The position numbers were made by a program, and so were the translations under genes. A DNA stretch of 64,000 nucleotides from Cyclina sinensis (taxonomy: Eukaryota > Mollusca > Bivalvia > Venerida > Veneridae): positions 29,250,361 through 29,314,360 of the forward strand of contig JAAONU010000003.1 of the NCBI GenBank assembly GCA_012932295.1, in the 5' to 3' direction. The notes under the pieces were generated by a model. It was not told where the DNA came from. It did no database searches and saw only the letters and a program-made list of their open reading frames with translations. Within the stretch, counting starts at the first letter, position 1, and each line of letters opens with the position of its first letter. This document shows positions 36,001 to 51,000 of the stretch, piece after piece.

Positions 36001-39000
36001 TGCCACACACTATACATCTAAACTCTAGGCCTGTGGTTTCTGCCTAGAGTTTTGAACTTTTCCCATTGAAATCTATGTAAAAGAAATGAATCCCTGGGCC
36101 AAAGCCAATTTTCACCCGAGGGTTATCATTTTAATTATCTTGGTAGATGTCTACTTAACAATGCTAATGGCAAATATTTAGACAAAATAGAAGGCAACTT
36201 TGCCCCAGTGGTTTCAGAGGAGATCCTGTTTAAAGCAAGTGGTGGATGACAGACTGAATGGTATCAGAGCTAAAAACAAATGACTTTGGTAAAGATTTTC
36301 TTTCTTAAAGTTTTGGCTCACACACAAATTCAATTATTAAAGTGTACAGTCAATTAGATCAACAGTAACTTTCTAGGAATAGACTATCACTGGAAACTTA
36401 CTCTGGGGAAGAGTCTGGTGTCATGGTGATAGATTCTTCTGTAGGCACTGAAATATAAGACACAAAATCATATATACTTCATTCCTCCATAGGAAGTCGG
36501 GAAATATGATATCAGTATATATAAATAATATTGAAAGACCCATTTATATTTTAGAATAAAACTATTTACATGTATATACAGCATGTCAAATACTGTAAAT
36601 AATGAGTTTTAGAGAACTTTTACCTATAATAAAAAGTTTTTTATTCAGATAAGATAGACACTTCATTTAAAACTTTCCAATCTCTCAAAATCTTTACCAA
36701 AATAAATCTCTGTTAATCTTAACCAAAAGCAAATTTGACCTTTCTTACTGAAAAAGATGTACATCTGAATCATCACAAAATATAAAAAACATCTTCCAAC
36801 TTTTCATGCTTTCATCATTTTCACTGACATTGTGACATATTATCTGCTCATAACTATCTGCTGACTGACATAATATAATGACAAGATCAGGTTCAAATTA
36901 TCTTGACAAGTTTCTTCCAAACTACTGTCTAACTTTTCCATTATCTTCCACCTGTACAGTAATATAATGATCACACCTTGAGACACCTTGTTCCATGTAC
37001 TCTGAATTTCCATTCATAGACTGTTTCACAGTTTTTCATCTGCAAACTTCCACTCCTCTTTGTAATCTGCACTTATGTTCAGTACCATTTAATGTAATTT
37101 TGAATATTTTATCATATGAAGCATTCCCCAAAACAAACAGCATCCATTATACACATTTGCAATGTCAACTGAAAACTCACTTATAGTATTCATGACAGTA
37201 CAATTTTACAATGTTGCTGAAACACAGCAGTTCTTTGCCAAAATTGCTATTAAAGTACATGGGAACAACATGACATTTTTTTTGTGAAAAAGACAGAGTT
37301 AACAATAATCCCTTACAAGATTTTATAAACCCTACCCTACAGAATTTCTAAACAGGACTTCTCCATCATTCAGTTACAGCAGACTTATATACTTATTATT
37401 TTAGATTGGTGTAAATATACTGAAAGAGCAGTAAAAAGTACAGACCATGATCAATCTGTAGGGAAGTGTTTGCAGACTGAAAAGTACAGACAATAACCTA
37501 ACTGTAGGGAAGTGTTTGCAAACTGATAAGTACAGACCATGACCAAACTGTAGGGAAGTGTATGCAGACTGAAAAGTACAGACCATGATCACACTGTAGG
37601 GAAGTGTTTGCAGACTGAAAAGTACAGACCATGACCAAACTGTAGGGAAGTGTATGCAGACTGAAAAGTACAGACCATGACCAAACTGTAGGGAAGTGTT
37701 TGCAGACTGAAAAGAACAGACAATGACCGAACTGTAGGGAAGTTTATGCAGACTAAAAAGTACAGACAATGATTAAACTGTATGGAAGTTTATGCAGACT
37801 GAAAAGTACAGACAATGATTAAACTGTAGGGAAGTGTTTACCAACTGAAAAGTACAGACCATGATCAAACTGTAGGGAAGTGTTTGCAGACTGAAAAGAA
37901 CAGACAATGACCGAACTGTAGGGAAGTTTATGCAGACTAAAAAGTACAGACAATGATTAAACTGTATGGAAGTTTATGCAGACTGAAAAGTACAGACAAT
38001 GATTAAACTGTAGGGAAGTGTTTACCAACTGAAAAGTACAGACCATGATCAAACTGTAGGGAAGTGTATGCAGACTGAAAAGTAAAGACCATTATCAAAC
38101 TGTAGGGAAGTGTACACAGACTGAAAAGTACAGACCATGATCAAACTGTAGAGAAGTGTATGCAGACTGAAAAGTACAGACCATGATCAAACTGTAGGGA
38201 AGTGTATGCTGACTGAAAAGTACAAACCATGATCACATTGTAGGGAAGTGTTTGCAGACTGGAGAGTTCAGACTATGGTCAACCTGTAGGGAAGTGTTTG
38301 CAGACTGGAGAGTACAGACCATGATCAAACTGTAGGGAAGTGTTTGCAGACTGGAGAGTACAGACCATGATCAACCTGTAGGGAAGTGTTTACAGACTGG
38401 AAAGAACAGACAATGATCAAACTGTAGGGAAGTGTTTGCAGACTGGAGAGTACAGACCATGATCAAACTGTAGGGAAGTGTTTGCAGACTGGAGAGTACA
38501 GACCATGATCAAACTGTAGGGAATTGTTTGCAGACTAGAAAGAACAGACAATGATCAAACTGTAGGGACGTGTTTGCAGACTGGAGAGTACAGACCATGA
38601 TCAAACTGTAGGGAAGTGTTTGCAGACTGGAGAGTACAGACCATGATCAAACTGTAGGTAAGTGTATGCAGACTGATAAGTACAGACCATGATCAAACTG
38701 TAGGGAAGTGTATGCAGATGAAAAGAACAGACAATGATCAAACTGTAGGGAAGTTTTTGCAGACTGGAGAGTACAGACCATGATTAAACTGTAGGGAAGT
38801 GTATGCTGACTGAAAAGTACAAACCATGATCACACTGTGGTGAAGTGTATGCAAACTGAAAAGTACAGACAATGATCAAACTGTAGGGAAGTGTTTGCAG
38901 ACTGAAAAGTACAGACAATGATTAACTGTAGGGAGGTATATGCAGACTGCTCATGGTAGGCACTGGTCACAAAGGCTAAAACATAATTATGCCATCAGTA

Positions 39001-42000
39001 GGTTACAGGCTATGGTAAAATGAAGAACTTATTGGAAGTAATGATTAAATATGTTCTCCTTGTATAAGATCATGCTTCAGGTAATACTATATAATATGGT
39101 AGTAAAGTATATAACATAATATCAGGTAAATTAGCACACTGAGAATGTTAGGTTGGTAGTAGAACAAGTAGTGGAAACTGTCTAACTGGACTTCCATTAC
39201 AAGGCAGAAATATCTGCAATAAACAGCCTAAGAATTTTCAGTCTTTGCAAAACCTGTTGTAGACATCAGGTGAAACAGGTCTCAAATTTACTTATATATG
39301 AAAATAGTGAGTTCTTTCCACAAAAAACAAAACAAAAACTAAATATAATTTTCAGCAAAGAGAAAATTTTGTCAGGGATTTATGCATAACCTGAAGCTTC
39401 ACAATTAAGTCTAGAAAGCAGACAGATCATCTGAATGAAGAATGTTTATCAGTGGATAAGACCAAAAGAAGCCCCAACTCCACTTAAATTATTTGCTTAC
39501 ATGAAATCAGTGAGAGTTTAAGTACTCACAATGTTTTGTCAATGACCTTTTATTTTGTGTTGAACCCAGCAATTATGTTAGGTGGTTGTATATTCTTAAC
39601 TATTACACAAGCTAGTCAGCCATACTTCCATTTCCTCTTTCTAAAGTATATAACTGATATTTTATATGATAAAATCTAAAAACTGCATCAAAGGAAATAC
39701 ATAATCCAATAAATAAGAAGCTTCGGTAATAAACCAACCACTTTTAGAGCATGCTGTGGTATACCAGGGCTTTAATTTACAGGGAATGGACACTCCAAAA
39801 TTGCGATAATATGGTGTCGCGCGCATGCGCGGCGGGATCTCAATAAAACACCTCAATGGCGGATGGTACATGTTGCTGCTTTCACGATTATATACTCAAA
39901 TGTTGAAAAGAACTTACATTAAGAAATTTCAGAACGAATTGTAAATTAAATATTGTGAAATAAATATTTTGACTATCTTGTTTGTTATTTTTCGAAGCAG
40001 CTTTTACTTGAATAACAATGAAATCAATACTAAAATGTAATCGTTGTTTTCCAAAATGGCGGAAAGTATGTACAAATTTGTGTTTTCTTGTCAACTTTCG
40101 GGGGGTATTAGACAAAAATGGAGTTATGAAATGAGTTGACATAAGATGGAAGTTAATCAGTGGACATAGGATTGAGCATTACTATGCATTTTATTGCTAT
40201 ATCTGTGTTTGTTAATGAAAAAAAGCAACGTAAATTACAGCAATTTTGTCGAAAAAAGTGTTATTCGGTGATCAACACCTTAACGAATTTCGGGTGGTAT
40301 CAGTGCAAACAGACTCGATTAAAACACTTAACATGAATTGCATCGTACTCTACTTGGATGAGATTGACATTTGAATCTAAGGTTTCCGACCTCCTCTGAA
40401 TATTAACTTCAAAATGGGCGGTTAAATATTGTGCTATTTTAAACACACGGTTGATCAGTGTTCTTTAAAATTACTTGCACTGAAATTTGGTGTTGTTTGT
40501 TGCATTCTTCATTTTTTTTTAAATTAAGTGCTGGTTAATTAAATATGTGGACAATGGGTAGCATTGTGATCATGCTTTTGGCTCAGTGGGCAGAGCTTTT
40601 TTTAATTAATTTATTAATTAATCGCTTTGTCATAATTTTGAGTGTCAGGATGTTGTGACATAACTATCATGCAAAAAGTTACATTTATACTAGGGATGTC
40701 AACGAATACCTAAAACGGTATCCGGATACTCGTATAGACTATCCGGATACTATCCGGATACTCGTATAAAATCGACGACGACGACGATCTCAATGTTCCA
40801 ATTCCTAGGCTTAACATTTGATGTATGTTTTACATATTGTTCCGGTAGTCATATTACAGGTGATAAGACAGTTTCACAAAACAATAACTGTTTTTGTATC
40901 TATGTGTAAATAAAGATGATAATACAAAGACATGTTGTTGACCGTTTTTAGTTTTCTTGTGGCCACTGAAGTATATTTTCCGGCCAATACGCATGTGCGG
41001 CAAGTCTAAGTTTCTAACGAAAACGTCATTCGTCCGTTTATTGTTTCTTTATTTTTTCCATGGTCTATCCATTTTACTTTCTAAATATGATATGTCATTT
41101 AAACTTTTTTAAAGATATCATTTTAATATCACCGTATATCAAAATGTTATTTTATGAATCTTTTCTTTCATACAGGTACATGTATTTATGCAGCTTACGG
41201 TACTATGTGAGTGCAAACAAAATAAGACAAAACAATGATTTCAAACGTGTTTGAAGTTTTAATAGACTTCAAAACGTTTCTGTCTGTTTGTTTTTCGCTG
41301 TTTTGCTTTCCGATCACGTGAAGTATTTCGAAACGTCGGATGCTATTTTAGGAGGCATGTTGCTGAGAATGGTTCTTATTTTTTTAATATGAATGCTTTG
41401 GAATTCTAGAAAAGAATGACTGTTTGACACATTAAAATTATAACGCTTGTTTTAGAAAATCATTGATTGGATACATCGTTTGAGTACTCACATTTTGACT
41501 GGATATTCTTTTAGTATTGCGTTAAAACTATTATAGGATTATTTGCGGAAGTAACCGTGTACCCCATAATTGCCATGTTTGACACTGCTAATTGTTTTAC
41601 AATGGGGCAAGATATTCTTATATAGACTCTATAAACACAATGGATTAAGGTAATTGAAACACAATGGGGTGTCGCGTTGTATCTTAGCAGTTTGCAAGAC
41701 GAATACATGGCGTGCGATAATAAACCAATTAAGTGATATGCCGCGGGCAGTCAATAGACACGATTTTGTTTAGCGTCATGAAATTGTCAAATTAATTTAG
41801 CCAGTGTTTGATTTTTTCTATCAAAGTTAAATTTCACTGTTATTTTTATTTTGTATACGAATATTCGTATAGAAAATTAGTATCCGAATACCAACATAGT
41901 ATCCGGATATCCGAGTACTCGGATACTCGTTGACATCCCTAATTTATACTTGTTACAATTTGTAAATGAAAGCCTCAACCTGTGAAACAAGTAAAGATAA

Positions 42001-45000
42001 TCTGAATAATTTGAAATAATCTGAGTCTACAATTTCCAGACATATTTTTTTCAGTAAATTATACCATATACTGACGAAGTTACAAACAATTTTTGTAGAC
42101 ACGTGAACACTTTTTTCATCAAATCGAGACAAGATTTTTACCAAAAGAAAAAGGTATTGAGTTGTCGTCTTTTACTCGTCGGCTTGGAACAGCCACTTCC
42201 TTAGTTGAAATAAAAAATAGATATTATAAGAGGTCAATGTTTCTTCTTTCTTACAAATTTAAAATTTTGAAAATCAGCCCATTGTTGACAAAAATACGGA
42301 TGTTTTTGTAAACTAGATGCATGTATTGCATGCCAATTTACCGCTTACTAACGATAGATAATTACAAAAAAAAAGACGTAAAAAGTATTGGGTTGTCGTT
42401 TTTTACTCGTCGGCTTGGAACAAACACTTCCGTTGTTGAAATAAAAAATAGATGTAATAAAAGATCAATGTTTCTTCTTTCTTACAAATTTTAAATTTTG
42501 AAAATCAGATAATTATTGACAAAAATACGGATGTTTTTGTAAACTAGGTGCGAGCGTTGCATACCAATTTACCGCTAACTAACGATAGATAACTCATTAT
42601 CGATCGATTTTCCGTTACAGGATATACAGGTGAACTCGCGACATCATATTTTGGTTATTCATTCGATAGATAAGGAGTGTCCATTCCCTGTAAATTAAAG
42701 CCCTGGGTATACTGACAAAATTAACTGTTAGCATAAAAATTCAAACCAAGGCTAGCAGTCTGAAGTAGGTATATACTTCCTTGTGTGTTTTATTCACTTT
42801 TTCCCATCATGAATTTCAAGATATATTAATGAAATCTACTGCAATACCTACTCACCAAACCAACCAATCAGCATTCAGTACTGGGTCACATGCAGCATCA
42901 CATGACCAATTTTAAATTTTAAATTCACCTGGAAGAAGAAGGGGCTCCCTTAGGGCACAAACCCCATTTGCCCCATGGTATGGATATGGTATACCTTGAA
43001 GTTTTCTTCTATGAAACCGTGGTGACCCAAGGAAGCTGTTTTTTATGGTATGTAGTCTGGATTTCCATGGTGTATTCTGAACACTTGGTGATGGTGGTGG
43101 CGTGGGGCTTGGACTGTGAGAAGGTGTGCCTCTTGCATGTTTCGGACTCAAAACTGGTGAACCATTCTGGCTGCCAGATGACAGACTTGCTTTACGGCTA
43201 AAGAAAGAAAGACTGATATAATATTATTTGATTTTCTTTATTTCAAAGTTCTAAGTTATAAGACTGAAGTGGCAGGTTATAAAAGACCTAAGTCTAGCTG
43301 TAAAAATATAATCCTTTTATTTATAAAAGCACAAATCATTTAACTCTTAAATTTCCTATGTAGAAATATTCATTACTAAATTTTAGTCCTTGGGAATACA
43401 ATATCAGAAAGACTGCACTGTCTGCTTATTAATTATAAGACCTTAATGTTAAAAGATTAATCTAAATTAGTTAAACATTATCTTATTCAAGAAATAAGCT
43501 TTTACTACATAAATTAACAAGACATGATCAATTGAAAACAAAGGTCATTTCACATCGTCTCCTGAACCTAAATTAATGATCTTTCTCTGGTTCACAAGCC
43601 ACTCATGTTTTCATTTCAAAATATTTCTTGGTTATTAAACTTCTTTACAACTCAAAAACTCAAGTAATGTCAGGATATTTGGTAAAAACTCTCATATAAT
43701 GCTTTAAAGACCAAAACTACTTGACAACTTAAAACATGTGACTTTCTATTCAATATCACAGACTGCTTCAAATAAATACAACATCTATCATTTTAATGAT
43801 GTATACAACACTGACAAATAAACTACAAGTACTTTTTTTGTATACAGCACAAATTGTATCAAACTGAATGAAGAAGATGGTGATCATAAAATAATCATAA
43901 AAGGGAAATGGCATACTGATAAAGGAAACAAGAGAGCCATTATGGCCCTATATTGCTCACCTGAGTACCAGAGTCCTTTTTGCAAACATAATAATCAAAT
44001 ATAATCTGTCATATGATAAGATATTTTATTCAGACAAGCTAGTTTTTTATTCACTCTTGAGACTGAATGGCCAAGTTTCTATATCCGAGACTGTTTAGAA
44101 AACATTCTGACTTAGACAAGCAAAACTTGGGTAAACATGTTGATCTCTATGGTGTTCACATGGTTTTCTTGGCTTAGGCTTGGTTTTTCACTCAATGTGA
44201 CCCATTTTCAAAAGTGTACTAGAGATCATTAAAACAAATATTATGACCAAGTTCCAAGAAAATAGGGCCAAACAAGTGACCTCTAGAGCCTGTTTTTTTC
44301 TTCCCAGTGATCTAATCTTGTGACCATGTCTTAGACCCAAGATGACCCAATTTCTCCTAGAGACCATCAAGACAAACATTCTGATCAAGTTCCATGACAA
44401 CTGGGTAAAAAATGTGGCCTCTAGGACGTTAACAAGGATTTCCTTTGATTTTGACTAGGGACCTAGTTTTTAAACCCACATGACACATATTCAAACTTGT
44501 GCCAGGGACCATTAAGACAAGAATTTTGAACATGTTTCAAGGAGACTTCTTAAAAATTGGACTTTCAGGTTTTCAGTGGCTGACTTAGCTCTTGACACCA
44601 CATGAACCACCTTCAATCTATAGTATGTTCACAAGGTTTTCCTCTGGTTCTGGTTAGCTCCCTTGATTTGAACCTACATGAACCAGTTTCAAATTTATTC
44701 AACAGATTATTAAGACAAACGTTATTAGCAAGTTTTATGAAGGACTGATAAAAATGTAGCCTGTAGAGTGTTCATACAGCAAACGTTTAGACAAGCTACA
44801 GACAACGATCAAAGGCTGATCACAAAAGCTCACCTAAGCACTTTGACATAAAATCAAGCACAACTTGCATACCAATGAAACTTCACATAATATAATGTGG
44901 ACAAATGGCAAAAAATGAAAATACAAAAGGACAAAATTATTGAAAATCAATTAATTACAGCTCTTTAAGATAAATTTTCACAGTTCTGTCAATGCCCTCT

Positions 45001-48000
45001 CCTGTTTCTGTATAATCAAATATTTTTACACAGCTTTACTTTTGAGTACCTACTGGTCACCTATGATCAAGTACTGTAATACAATAACTTAAATATTCTT
45101 GTTGATAGACTTTGTATAAATATATATCATCTGCACTTTAAGGGAGAGAGCTTTGACAGAACAATCCCAGACTGTACATCATATGACTAAAGTTAAATTG
45201 GCAAATCATCTATAGACAAGTGTCATACAATCCAAAACTTTTCGATACTTTATACTTTATAACTGCCAAATTTTTTACCGATATATTATATAACTGCACC
45301 AAATAGTACAGTCTATCTGTAATCTATTAATTCAATAACTGCAATTTGTCATAAACATCTGGCACAAGCCTTAGAAACTGCTGGCAAGAGCAACACATAA
45401 TTTACAAACAGGTCTCAAAAAGATGGCAATGTACAATTTATGAGGTGGCAAAGTCAATTACTCTTTCCATCTTTAAGTACTTTGGCTGGCAATATTGATC
45501 TTTTATATGTACATCTACATTTAATGAAAAAAAAAGAAATATTAACCCTTAACCTGCTGGAACCGAAAGTTATTAGCCTTTGCCACCAGTATAGAGCCAG
45601 GCCAGCCTGCACATCCGTGCAGTCTGACCAGGCTCTATACTGTTGGTAGCTCCATTTTTGTATTTTGATATTGAAATCCCTTAAACTTGGAATGGACTGT
45701 TCCAAATTCAAAGCTGGGCAAATCCATAACAAAATTTCAGCATATTCAGGGTTAAAAGTTACTGTATATTCTGCTATAAGGCTGATTTGTCAACTTAGCA
45801 TGCAGCAAAATAAATTACATATGAACAAAATCAAAGGTTATTTCTGATTGAAACAGGTCATATTGCATCATCAGATGTGCATCCTTTTTTTTTTCGTTTT
45901 GCCTTTTGTTCTTTACAAATTTTCAATTTTCATTTTAGAACAAGTAACCAAATGATGACAAGAAGCCAAGCTTTGATGACCTAATGAAGCTAAATAACAA
46001 AAGTTAGCACATTGTAACCCCTTCCCTACCACACTTACAAGCTCTGAGTGCAACTTAAATTAATATAAAAAGCAACAGAACATGAACAATGTATTTGTTT
46101 TTTGAAAAGTTTATTCAAATTTAAATTTCAAATTACACATGTACTGCCATCAATGAAACCTAAAAACATACTAGAAGGTAGTGTTCCCTTTGATTTTGTC
46201 CACACGAAAATTCATAGAGTTGTTAGACTTACACTTTTTGTATAGCAAGAGCTCTGCGACCAGCAGTGGGGGAGCCCTCACTTATACTGCCCAAAGACAG
46301 TCTGACAGCCATCAAACAAGACAAATACAATGTTAAAACATTAACGATTAGTATGTCATTCAATTAACTATGTTCCATTATGCATTCATACTTGGAAATG
46401 CAAAACAGATTAAAACAGGCATTAATGAAAATCTGAAGAGTAACAACAATGCTTAATTATCAAGTTTTCAAATTTTTCTATGGGTTTATATAAAAAAAAT
46501 GTTGGAGGATGATAGTTTCATGATGCAGGGTGATAGTATTAAATGTTACCTTGGTTGACCATTGAGCTGTACAGCATCTATTCTCTTCCTTGGTGGATCA
46601 GCTGAAATGAAAAATTAATATAGGTTATTTTTTCTACAGATGGTCAAATTACTAAACAGTAATATCGCTAAGAATGTTGGCAATCTTATATTAAAAAATG
46701 GCTGACTTATATTGATTTTTCCGGGAACAATGGTTACATAAACCACCCCCATTTAAACAGCTAACATTGTTGAGATATTTGTCAAAACCAAAAGCATTAA
46801 ATTAATTCAATATTGGATTTGCAGCAACAATTGATATAAAAATTCTATGGGTGTTTTTGTGAATTTTTCACACGAACATTCTTCTGTTATTTCTTAACAA
46901 AGCTTAGCCCAGGCAACTGATGTCCCTCCCAGTAATTTTAAAAGCAGGAAAAATTAACATCATACTATGAGCTCTTGTATATTTCAACTGTTCAATCATA
47001 TATTAGACTCATAATGTATCATAGCATTCAGTGAAATTTCAATTAACAGCCAGTTTTGCCATGATATATAGCAAGTAATAGATCTCTTATAAAATCTTTA
47101 CAATCTGACTCTATTTCAAGAGAACAGTTTTATAGGAAAGGCTCTTTCTGTTGGCATTACTTGTGGTTTAACTCTCTAGATATAAATCATTAATACTTCA
47201 TACACCTATTTCAAGAACACATTATTAGTCATAGCTCTTCAGAGTGCATGATTTGAAATTATATATTACTTTGTAATCTTTAAACATAATGCTACAAGCA
47301 TGAACTACCATACCAGACGGATATTAATTCCTAGTATAACCAGAATGGAAAAAGAGTACAAGTTTTACCTTTTTCAGTAATAAAGATGTATTGTAATGAT
47401 CACTTATGAAATACTATCCATGCCAAAGACTTCATTACAACAATGCAAAGTATGCAATATAAATTCTCTTTACTTTCATATTGTCTTGAGCAGTCAGTAT
47501 ATTTCCATATATTACAAGAGTTAGTGTGTATTAAATGAATATGATATTAAATGTGTAATTACTTACACAGACTGGTAACTTTCAAGAACTACTTCCATTC
47601 AGTTACTTGTCACATTTGACTTCAAAGCAAGTTGTACATGTTAAACAATAACAAGTAAGTGAACATAATTTTATTTTTGTGATCTGAAAAATGCTAAAAC
47701 ATTTCCATCTCTTTTCTGTATCTTCCTCATTTTCACCTAAGCATATGCAGTAAAAAATACTTAATGATTTACTATATTTTTTCTTATGGAGTGATATAAT
47801 TCTGTTCTCCTGGATGTAATGAACAGAAAACTCTGCTGTATGACTGTGTATATCTTACGGTCCTATATTTACTTCTACCCAACTAAAGTCTTAAAATCAT
47901 TCAACTTTGAGATTTTATATAAATTCAATGTAGAAAAGTTATAACTATATTTTGAGTAGCCTTTTATGAGAAATTATTTCCCTTTTCATGAATTGGTTTT

Positions 48001-51000
48001 TTTCTTTTTATCGCCAGACATTCAATGTATTCAACCTTGAGTAAATTTGTTTCAATTCTCAGACAGTATTTCCTGGAAAAATATCTATAACTTTGCAATA
48101 AAATCCTTACAACAAGAGTTCCATTACTACAATCATCTTAAATGCAATTTACAACAGAACAATGGTCTATATACATTTACTACTCATTTGCATATTCCAT
48201 ATTCAAACTAGACATGTTGTTTTTTCCAGGTCTTCAATTTGCAAATCTCTTCAATGTCAACAGCAATCCCCAAAATGACTTTTACTGTCAATGGATGCAT
48301 TTCTTTTTTATTCATTTTCTTTATTTCAAATCAAAGAACAATTAATATGCAATATGTGCTTGAAACAAATAAAACAGCTTTAATGTTTTTCTAGTTACCA
48401 TGGTAACTGAAATTGGTCAATTATTCACTAGAAGTAGTAAGAAGTTGCTCCTGTCAAATCTGCAGGTCTTAAAGCTGGCTACGGCTTCTTATATATTCAT
48501 ACTGATGTCAGTTGATTCAAGTGATATACATGCAACAACATTCATTACATGACAGACGTTCAGAAACAAGACAAATGCCATGACAACTGTTTACATGGTG
48601 AACCTGATCTGTGACCGCTAAGAAATTGTAATCATTGTTAACAATGTCCAGAAAGTTTAACATTTAAGTCAAAGTTTTGACAAGTAAGTGACAATATGTC
48701 AGACAGCTTATAGAAGACATTTAAAATCTCAATGCAAAAATCTTATAATGGTGTGTGTACAGTTACTAGATTTCTTAATAAGGACATGGTCACAAACTGT
48801 TACAAGGGTTCTCATGAAGAGAGTGCCTAAACAAACAATAAATAAAAAAACCCTGGTCAGTCATACTACTTCACTAGCAATTAACAGATACCAGTAATTT
48901 GCCTTAGGATGTAAAAATGTCTCGTCAGTCTGCTGTTCAACTTTAGCCCAAATCTTGACAGTAACTATTAATTCTATAACTATCTTATGTGTTATCATCA
49001 TTTATAAATCATTCCATCTTAGCCAGACTACAACATAAGTTAATGAATAGCTAATAATTTTTTTTTTTTTCTGAGAAACAGTGAGTTCTTACCAGATTCT
49101 GATCTATGTCGTATTTCAACTTCATCCTCCACACAAGGGTTCCTGAGTTTTCTGTCTAACAGTAAAAAATATATCACCTTCTCTGTATTATGCCTGAAAA
49201 ACAAAATGACAGACAAATATAAACAAAACTTTGTTCTTTTTACCTATAACTATGTGTTTGATCAGGTTTCCAAGCCTACAATTATGTCCGTTTTGTACCG
49301 ATATTTGTAGACTAGACTAAATGTAAACATTTCAAAGTTTCAGGGCTCAGTCACACTTAACAAAAACTCTCCTGAAAAAGCTTGCATTATATTATTTGCT
49401 CTTGGTGACTACTGGTACTCCCTGAAAATCTTAAGTTCACACTGAACAAAGAAGAAAAAGTCAAGGTCAAACTCTGATGAAGAAATCTAATACAGTGACC
49501 TCTATGACTGGATGCTGAAACTCTTAATGCATAATTCTATAGCCCCTCCACAGAAATGTAGTTTACAAGGGCCTGATGTCTTACCAGGCTGTTATCAGTT
49601 TAAGGACTTTAATCATAAGAAATTAATGATGACCTCAACATCTCTCCTTCTGACTCAGTAAGGAGTAGTGATAACAACTCCACAACAGTAATGTAGTCAT
49701 GTAGAGTACAAAATATAAGCTTCAAGAAATTTCTCTACAATCAATGTAAAATGAAAAGAGAAGAAGAAAACTAATCCATTTAAGTTCCCCTATCACTGCA
49801 AAATTTGCCCTACTCTGAATTTTATATTCTGTCACAGATCTCTTGAGAGTGTTAATGGAATTTTATTTTGTTAAATGTTCTAAGACTATATTCTCCTGGA
49901 ACATCTTCCTCGTAAAATTTCCAGGAGAACATGAAGACTTCTATAGATACTGATTCCTTGTCTTTAGTTACCAATTCTTTACCACATAACTTAATAAAAC
50001 ATTGAATTTGATATGCACATCTAGGATTCATAGATGAATGCATAAAATATTGAACAGGGAAAATTACTGCGGCAATTTTTATGTTTGCTCTATACGGAAT
50101 GATAAAAGGTTTTTCATGGATTTCATAGTTTTATTTCCTCAATCAAGGCTTTCAAAACATCATGAATGCAGTGTCTCAAAATGAACAATTTCAATACAGT
50201 AAAAACTTTGCTTCCGACCACCTCTTTCAAGCAACTTCCTGCCCTAAATGACCATTCTGGATTCCCCCCCAGCGTTTTCAAACACTAAATTTTACCAATT
50301 AAGCGACAACCTGTTAAACGTGACTACCAACCGTGTATTTCAATACGCTAAGTTCTTGCTAAGCGACTGCTGACGTTTATCGACTGACCATCGTGTTATC
50401 TACCTGTACATGTATATAGGTTAACTGTTAAATCGTACAGGCCTAGGGCTATTGATTAACGGCTTTATCAGTTCTATTAGATTTTTATTGAGCACAGACG
50501 CTTTGTATTTTAGCAGTCTGATATTTATATAATTTTTAGTGAATAAATGTTTTAAATCTACATAGATATTGTCTTCAAAACACAAAGTTTTAACACTTGA
50601 TGAAAGGATGGAAGTTATAAAAAAATTGGACCAAGAACAATCGTGTAGAAAAATTGCAGACGACTTGGGCGTGGGGAAAACACACAGTCCATTCGTAAAC
50701 GAAAACTGGAATTTATTGAAGACTATGAAAGCATATGATTTTCAAGAAACCAATTTCAAACTCCAATCCTTAGTTAAGAGACCGCCTGTCTTAAGAGACC
50801 AATTTTCCTTCCTCCCTTGAGAGGTCTCTTAAGACAGGTTTTACTGTACATGTACCAGACAGACATTACCAGAAAGATTTGTGTATAAAGGTTGAGAATT
50901 TTCATTATGCAGCAGAAGGAGAGACTGGGAGGCGGGGACAAAGTCCCAAGACAGTCTGCCGGATCCATGGCAGAATGAAATATGATTTATAGACTATGTT

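Larger units (their letters stand above)
39765..42705. mobile_element. 2.94-kb non-autonomous DNA element with perfect 32-bp inverted ends
   Basis: Termini 39765-39796 and 42674-42705 are perfect 32-bp inverted repeats beginning CAGGGCTTTAATTTACAGGG. The 7-bp word GGTATAC abuts both ends (39758-39764 and 42706-42712) and is the likely target duplication. No transposase ORF. It carries an internal ~225-bp tandem duplication and a second, nested element. CAGGG ends suggest a hAT-type element, but a 7-bp duplication leaves the class open. Confidence 0.88.

Noticed and set aside
37401..37769. 122-codon minus-strand open frame with repeated LPY/FPTV words
   Set aside because: Translation of the 46-bp minisatellite. 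The period is not a multiple of 3, and no start or splice evidence exists.
37430..38950. CRISPR-like regular direct repeats
   Set aside because: Contiguous 46-bp units with no unique spacers, in an intron of a eukaryotic kinase gene.
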